DNA of 64,000 nucleotides from UBA11872 sp965198285 (GTDB lineage: Bacteria > Chloroflexota > UBA11872). A program made the translations under genes and the position numbers. Location of the stretch: positions 930,001 to 994,000 of the forward strand of contig OZ240251.1 in the NCBI GenBank assembly GCA_965198285.1, written 5' to 3'. Below, piece by piece: positions 60,601 through 64,000 of the stretch. The first letter of the stretch is position 1. Every line of letters begins with the position of its first letter. The notes below the pieces were generated by a model, which saw only the letters and a program-made list of their open reading frames with translations, ran no database searches and was not told the origin of the DNA.

Positions 60601-60867
60601 GTAGCGCCGACGACCCAGCAGGGCCGTCACCTCCTCGTCCAAAAGCTCCTGGCTGAAGCCCTGGATCCGCTGGCGGACGAAACCCTCCAGGTCCTCCCCG
60701 CCAACCCTTGCCAGGCCGGCCGGCTCAGGGGTCGGCTCGCTCATCCGGCGTACGCCTTCCCGCGCCAGGCACTGCCCGGCACGTGAACTCAGCGAGAGGG
60801 TACGCCGCCCTTACCTCTGTCCACCCTTTCTGGGGAGACCCCGCGCGTCTCTGACATCGGCCCTGGT

Positions 60868-61314
60868 TCAAGCCTTGGGGCAGATCAGACGGTTGGCCGC
60901 CAACGCGGACAGCCCGTTCAGGCTGGCCGTACAGCGCTCGGGTCCGGCGACCAGCGGGCAAGTCACCAGAATCGCGCTCTCGCCACCCCGGTCCGCCGGC
61001 CGAAGCCCCAAGCGCTTGCGCACTGATTCTTCAATGCTCGGCTGCTCAAGGTCGATGACTGCTAGCGGCAGGCCTGCGATGGTCAGGACCGCGACGCTCT
61101 GGCCTTTTTGCTTGGCAGCCCAGCCGCATAACGCGCCCCATGCAAGCCAGACGCTGAGGATACCCAGCACGGCCAAGCTGCCGATGAGACCGGCCCCCGT
61201 CAACGCATGGAACCACCCGCCGCCGCCCCAAGTTGACCTCGGCGGGTCGGCGTAGGATAGTGCCGCCTGGGCGCGGACGCCGCGTCTCGACGCCGGGAGA
61301 AGGGGAGTTGCCAT
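60868..61314 (-). CDS. Possible small membrane protein, unknown
   Basis: An open frame of up to 148 residues with a hydrophobic segment, LIGSLAVLGILSVWLAWGALCGW, and a polar C-terminus ending LSALAANRLICPKA, preceded by ILVTCPLVAGPERCTAS. The composition is protein-like, but the N-terminus is uncertain: the ATG at 61314 overlaps the start of the divergent gene, and a TTG at 61203 would give about 111 residues. I do not recognise a family. The gap between the IS256-family element and the next gene has nothing else. Confidence 0.45.
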   Translation of the reverse strand: MATPLLPASRRGVRAQAALSYADPPRSTWGGGGWFHALTGAGLIGSLAVLGILSVWLAWGALCGWAAKQKGQSVAVLTIAGLPLAVIDLEQPSIEESVRKRLGLRPADRGGESAILVTCPLVAGPERCTASLNGLSALAANRLICPKA

Positions 61315-62419
61315 GACCCGCTACCGGGCAGCCGTGATCGGTCTCGGCCGGATCGCCAGCACGTTCGACGATGAGATCGAGACCTTCGACATCCACGGCG
61401 CCCCCCACGCCCACATTGCCTGCTACGCGGCCGCGCCAGAGATCGAGATCGTCGGATTGGCGGATACCTGGGAAGAGCAGCGCGAGGCCGCCAGACGGCG
61501 CTGGGGCATCGACGCCGTGTTCGCTGACTACCGGCAGATGCTCCGTGACACCAAGCCCGACATCGTAAGTGTGTGCACCTCGGCCAAGCCGCGCGCCGAC
61601 ATCATGCTCGAGATCGCCAATGGAAGTTACGGCGTGCGCGCCGTCCGCGCCGAGAAGCCGCTGTGCTTTTCGCTGCAGGAGGCAGACGCCGTGATCGAGG
61701 CGTGTCGGTCCAACCACATCATCGTCTCCGTGAACTGCGTGCGCCGCTGGCACCCGATTTTTCGGCGGGCGCTTGCCCTGATCGAAGACGGCTGGCTCGG
61801 TGACGTCCAGCACGTGCAGGCGCTGGGCCAGTGCGTGATGACCAACAACGGCAGCCACTTGCTGACGACCCTCACCATGTTTGCGCGCGCGCGCGCTGAC
61901 TGGGTGATGGGCGAGGCCGAGAGCGCCGCCGTGGATGATGACGCCGACTTCGAGGCCGCTGGCTACGTGGCGTTCGGAAACGGCGTGCGTGGCTACTTCC
62001 GGTCCTTCGCCCACGGTCCCGACCGGCATACGGGTAGAATTGAGGAGTGGGAATTCAGCGTCACCGGAACTGGAGGCATGATTCGGCTTGTGCAGGATGG
62101 GCGCGCGCCGGAGCTGTGGACGGCCGAGCAGCAGCGCCCAGGCATGAACCGGATCGCGATGGTCCGGCGCACCTTTCCAGTGCCCGCGACCGCCCGCAGC
62201 GCAAGCCTCGAGGCCGTCTACGACCTGCTGGCGTGCATCGAGCGCGGCGCGGAGCCGCGCTGCACGGCGGAAGATGCGCGCGAGGCCCTGGAGATCGCGA
62301 TCGCCACGCGCGAGTCCCACCGACGGGGCAACGTCAGGGTCGATCTGCCCCTGCCTGACCGTAGTCTGCAAATCATCGAGCCGCCTGTTTATGACATTCC
62401 GAAGGCGCTTCAGCGCTAG
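61313..62419 (+). CDS. Gfo/Idh/MocA family oxidoreductase
   Basis: A 368-residue protein with a complete NAD(P) loop, AVIGLGRIASTFDDE (G-x-G-x-I-A), LADTWEEQREAARRRWG, PDIVSVCTSAKPRADIM and VRAVRAEKPLCFSLQEAD with the Glu-Lys-Pro signature. The C-terminal domain contains VNCVRRWHPIFRRAL, a typical active-site segment. GAAGGGGAG lies before the ATG. Third member of this family in the window; probably a sugar or cyclitol dehydrogenase. Confidence 0.9.
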   Translation: MTRYRAAVIGLGRIASTFDDEIETFDIHGAPHAHIACYAAAPEIEIVGLADTWEEQREAARRRWGIDAVFADYRQMLRDTKPDIVSVCTSAKPRADIMLEIANGSYGVRAVRAEKPLCFSLQEADAVIEACRSNHIIVSVNCVRRWHPIFRRALALIEDGWLGDVQHVQALGQCVMTNNGSHLLTTLTMFARARADWVMGEAESAAVDDDADFEAAGYVAFGNGVRGYFRSFAHGPDRHTGRIEEWEFSVTGTGGMIRLVQDGRAPELWTAEQQRPGMNRIAMVRRTFPVPATARSASLEAVYDLLACIERGAEPRCTAEDAREALEIAIATRESHRRGNVRVDLPLPDRSLQIIEPPVYDIPKALQR

Positions 62420-62624
62420 TCAGGCCACGACGGTCCGACACCGCGAAAACGGTCCTGGCTGCGGCTCGCCGACATTTTGGTCGACCCTTCCCGGGCCCCC
62501 ACCTGTCCACGCACGGGCAGCGCAGCACGAGCCGAGACCCACGAATTCGCGAACCCATGGCATCGACGTCACACCGCCGGCTGGTGGACGGTCTCATCGA
62601 CAAAGATGGCGATATTCGCGAACC

Positions 62625-63746
62625 TCAGCTGTCGATCCGGAATCGCTTGACCGCAGCTTCGTCCAGTTCGAAGTCGAGACCCGGGGTCCCGGGTACACGC
62701 ACGAAGCCATCCTCGTCGATCTCCAACGGACTGCGAACGAGCTCCATTCGCAGCGGGTTCGGGTTCTGAACCATCTCGAAGATCACGGCCGTAGGCGCGG
62801 CCATGGCGAGATGCAGGTTCGCGAAGGCCGCCACGGCGCCCGCGAAGTTGTGCGGCGCGAATTGAAGATTCCAGGCACTGGCCAGCGCCGCGATCCTCAG
62901 GCCCTCACTGATGCCGCCCGCCCAGATGGCGTCCGGCTGCGCGATGTCCACCGCGCCGCGCGTGATCAACTCGCGAAATGCCCAGCGCGTAGTCTCAGTC
63001 TCGTAGCCGGCGATCGGGATCGGCGTTCCGGCGCGCACGGTCCACGCCACCTCGAGATCGTCAGCGGGCACCGGCTCCTCGAACCAGGCGATGTCGAACT
63101 CTTCCACCTTGGCGGCCATCCCCAGCGCCTGCTTGGCGGTGTACTGATTGTTGGCGTCGATCATCAGTTGGATGCCGGGTCCCAGCGCCTTGCGTACGAC
63201 CCTCACACGTGACACGTCGTCTCTTATAGGAAGCCCGCCGACGTTCATCTTTACCGCTCCAAAGCCTCGGGTCGCACAGTCACCGAACTCGCGCGTTAGC
63301 TCCGCCTCGCCCTTGCCCTCTGCGTAGAATCCGCCGCTGGCATAGCCGCGGATTTGGCTACGCGCGCCGCCCAGCAACTGGTAGACAGGCAGGCCGGCGA
63401 CCTTCCCCATCAGGTCCCAGAGCGCGACATCTACGCCACTCATAGCGGCGACGACCGCGCCACGTCGCCCCATCGGCGCCGTGCCGCGGTACATGAGGTC
63501 CCAGAGCCGCGCGACCAGCAGCGGATTCTCGCCTATCAGCAACGGTGCTAGCTGCTGCTCGACGATCGTCTTGACCGTGGCATGTGCGCCGCCGAAGCCG
63601 GCCGCTTCGCCCACGCCCTCAGTGCCGTCATCGGCCCGGACTCTGACCAGCACGCTGATCCGCTCGGGGATCACGATCTGGGCGTCGGCGATCGGTTGCT
63701 CGAGCTCGTGCCGCAGGATCTCGACGGACACGTCGTGAATGCGCAT
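62625..63746 (-). CDS. Mandelate racemase/muconate lactonizing enzyme family protein
   Basis: About 373 residues from the ATG at 63746; the 38 codons open before it are not protein-like. Enolase-superfamily barrel: metal ligands Asp in LMIDANNQYT, Glu in AWFEEPVPADD and Glu in IAGYETETTRW; a Asp-His pair in DIAQPDAIWAGG and FAPHNF. In the K-x-K position of the second strand the protein reads K-M-N (FGAVKMNVGG), so the second Lys is Asn. The His half of the site is kept. This suggests an acid-sugar dehydratase or one-sided epimerase rather than a two-base racemase. It converges with the oxidoreductase gene. Confidence 0.88.
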   Translation of the reverse strand: MRIHDVSVEILRHELEQPIADAQIVIPERISVLVRVRADDGTEGVGEAAGFGGAHATVKTIVEQQLAPLLIGENPLLVARLWDLMYRGTAPMGRRGAVVAAMSGVDVALWDLMGKVAGLPVYQLLGGARSQIRGYASGGFYAEGKGEAELTREFGDCATRGFGAVKMNVGGLPIRDDVSRVRVVRKALGPGIQLMIDANNQYTAKQALGMAAKVEEFDIAWFEEPVPADDLEVAWTVRAGTPIPIAGYETETTRWAFRELITRGAVDIAQPDAIWAGGISEGLRIAALASAWNLQFAPHNFAGAVAAFANLHLAMAAPTAVIFEMVQNPNPLRMELVRSPLEIDEDGFVRVPGTPGLDFELDEAAVKRFRIDS

Positions 63747-64000
63747 GGCGGCTGGTTCCGTGACCTTGACAGGTACACGGCCCGCTCGGGCGCGGCCCGT
63801 TCGGAGGCGGCCCGCCGTCACCGATGTCGGAGTGGCGGCAATCGTACATCCACGCGCCACAGGACCCTGTCAACCCTGTGTGTCCAAGCTGGGCGTGGGG
63901 CTTGCTAGGGTCCCGAGCATCCGGCGGGGGTGACTCGGTCATTCAGTGGCTGCCGCATGGCAGGCCTTGGCCTCGAAGCGTCCCCCCGCCGGCCGCTGCT

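Larger units (their letters stand above)
58392..60744 (-). pseudogene. IS256-family (mutator) transposase, interrupted by IS630 and an in-frame TAG
   Basis: The N-terminal 48 codons run from ATG 60744 to about 60601 (EDLEGFVRQRIQG, then LDEEVTALLGRRRY). The rest resumes at about 59501 with GVDAAPGYRNGHGRPR, and has the DDE parts LWVDGGYVKAGLERDQ, VVVGDGHLGIWGGLAQVYPE and WNPRILKVLAKRPKR. A TAG at 58803-58805 then stops the frame; reading goes on in the same frame with LLTPIPYAPSRQEAARLQ, FPQAPWKHRRPTNVIES and VRLRTTAAKR to 58392. The TAG probably replaces a Lys or similar codon. It is doubly inactivated. Confidence 0.85.
58369..60837 (-). mobile_element. IS256-family element, copy 1, split by an IS630-family insertion
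   Basis: The ends form imperfect inverted repeats: CTGTCCACCCTTTCTGGGG at the right edge (about 60820-60837) against CTGTTTACACACCTCTTGGGG-type sequence read leftward at the left edge (58369-58389). Without the inner IS630-family element the length would be about 1.37 kb, normal for IS256. It is inverted relative to the remnant at 51.5-53.4 kb. Confidence 0.75.

Noticed and set aside
1..64000. tRNA, rRNA and CRISPR genes
   Set aside because: I read both strands for typical T-arm sequences, rRNA cores and spaced identical repeats and found none; short RNA genes could still be missed without a covariance search.

Overview
The window is GC-rich bacterial DNA without rRNA, tRNA or CRISPR arrays that I could see. 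The gene mix is two arylsulfatase-type enzymes, several Gfo/Idh/MocA oxidoreductases, a mandelate-racemase-type enolase, an amidohydrolase, a DUF2961 glycosidase, a hydantoinase/oxoprolinase pair, a large FAD oxidoreductase, many toxin-antitoxin fragments and many insertion sequences. It resembles uncultured, carbohydrate- and organosulfate-scavenging Chloroflexota (SAR202/Caldilinea-like, often sponge-associated) or similar phyla. This placement is inference from gene content; no phylogenetic marker is present.

Region by region. 1-9.5 kb: a gamma-glutamyltransferase cut by the window edge, a metal-dependent amidohydrolase, a giant secreted RCC1-type propeller protein with 43 repeats, a CopG-type antitoxin without a visible toxin, and a methyltransferase without a canonical start. 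9.5-19.7 kb: a NatAB-like ABC exporter, an NHL-repeat protein, a threonine-dehydrogenase-like SDR, a sulfatase whose nucleophile position is Thr, a frameshifted Fic gene preceded by two long direct repeats, a GH172-type glycosidase and a Tat-exported M23 peptidase with coiled coil. 19.8-23 kb: hisI followed by a sugar operon (gmhA, hddA, epimerase) that points to heptose-containing surface glycans. 23-33 kb: DUF362 protein, two Gfo/Idh/MocA oxidoreductases, VOC and RibD-C proteins, a histidine kinase with two response regulators, an FAD oxidoreductase and a DUF2905 membrane protein. 33.3-36.2 kb: a restriction-modification locus with an m4C-type methyltransferase, a SacI-like endonuclease and a Dam-type methylase. 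36.4-41.7 kb: sulfatase-dehydrogenase operon, vapBC, SDR and an AlkD-like protein.

41.7-44.5 kb is an AT-richer island with a 762-residue HEPN-STAND ATPase, a likely abortive-infection type defence protein. It ends inside a truncated parD antitoxin gene, so it looks inserted into an old toxin-antitoxin locus. 44.8-50.1 kb carries a dipeptidase, a three-gene operon (Cys-rich AbrB antitoxin, PIN toxin, GIY-YIG-like protein), an aldo/keto reductase, a BrnA-like fragment, a methyltransferase and several families of palindromic intergenic repeats.

50.3-60.8 kb is a pile-up of mobile elements: an intact IS5-family element; an IS256-family remnant split by an IS110-family element; a lower-GC hydantoinase operon (hyuA-hyuB); an IS3-family fragment; and a second, inverted IS256-family element split by an IS630-family element. 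The hydantoinase operon therefore sits between two inverted IS256-family copies, like the cargo of a decayed composite transposon. The window closes with a small membrane protein, another Gfo/Idh/MocA oxidoreductase and an enolase-superfamily sugar-acid dehydratase/racemase.
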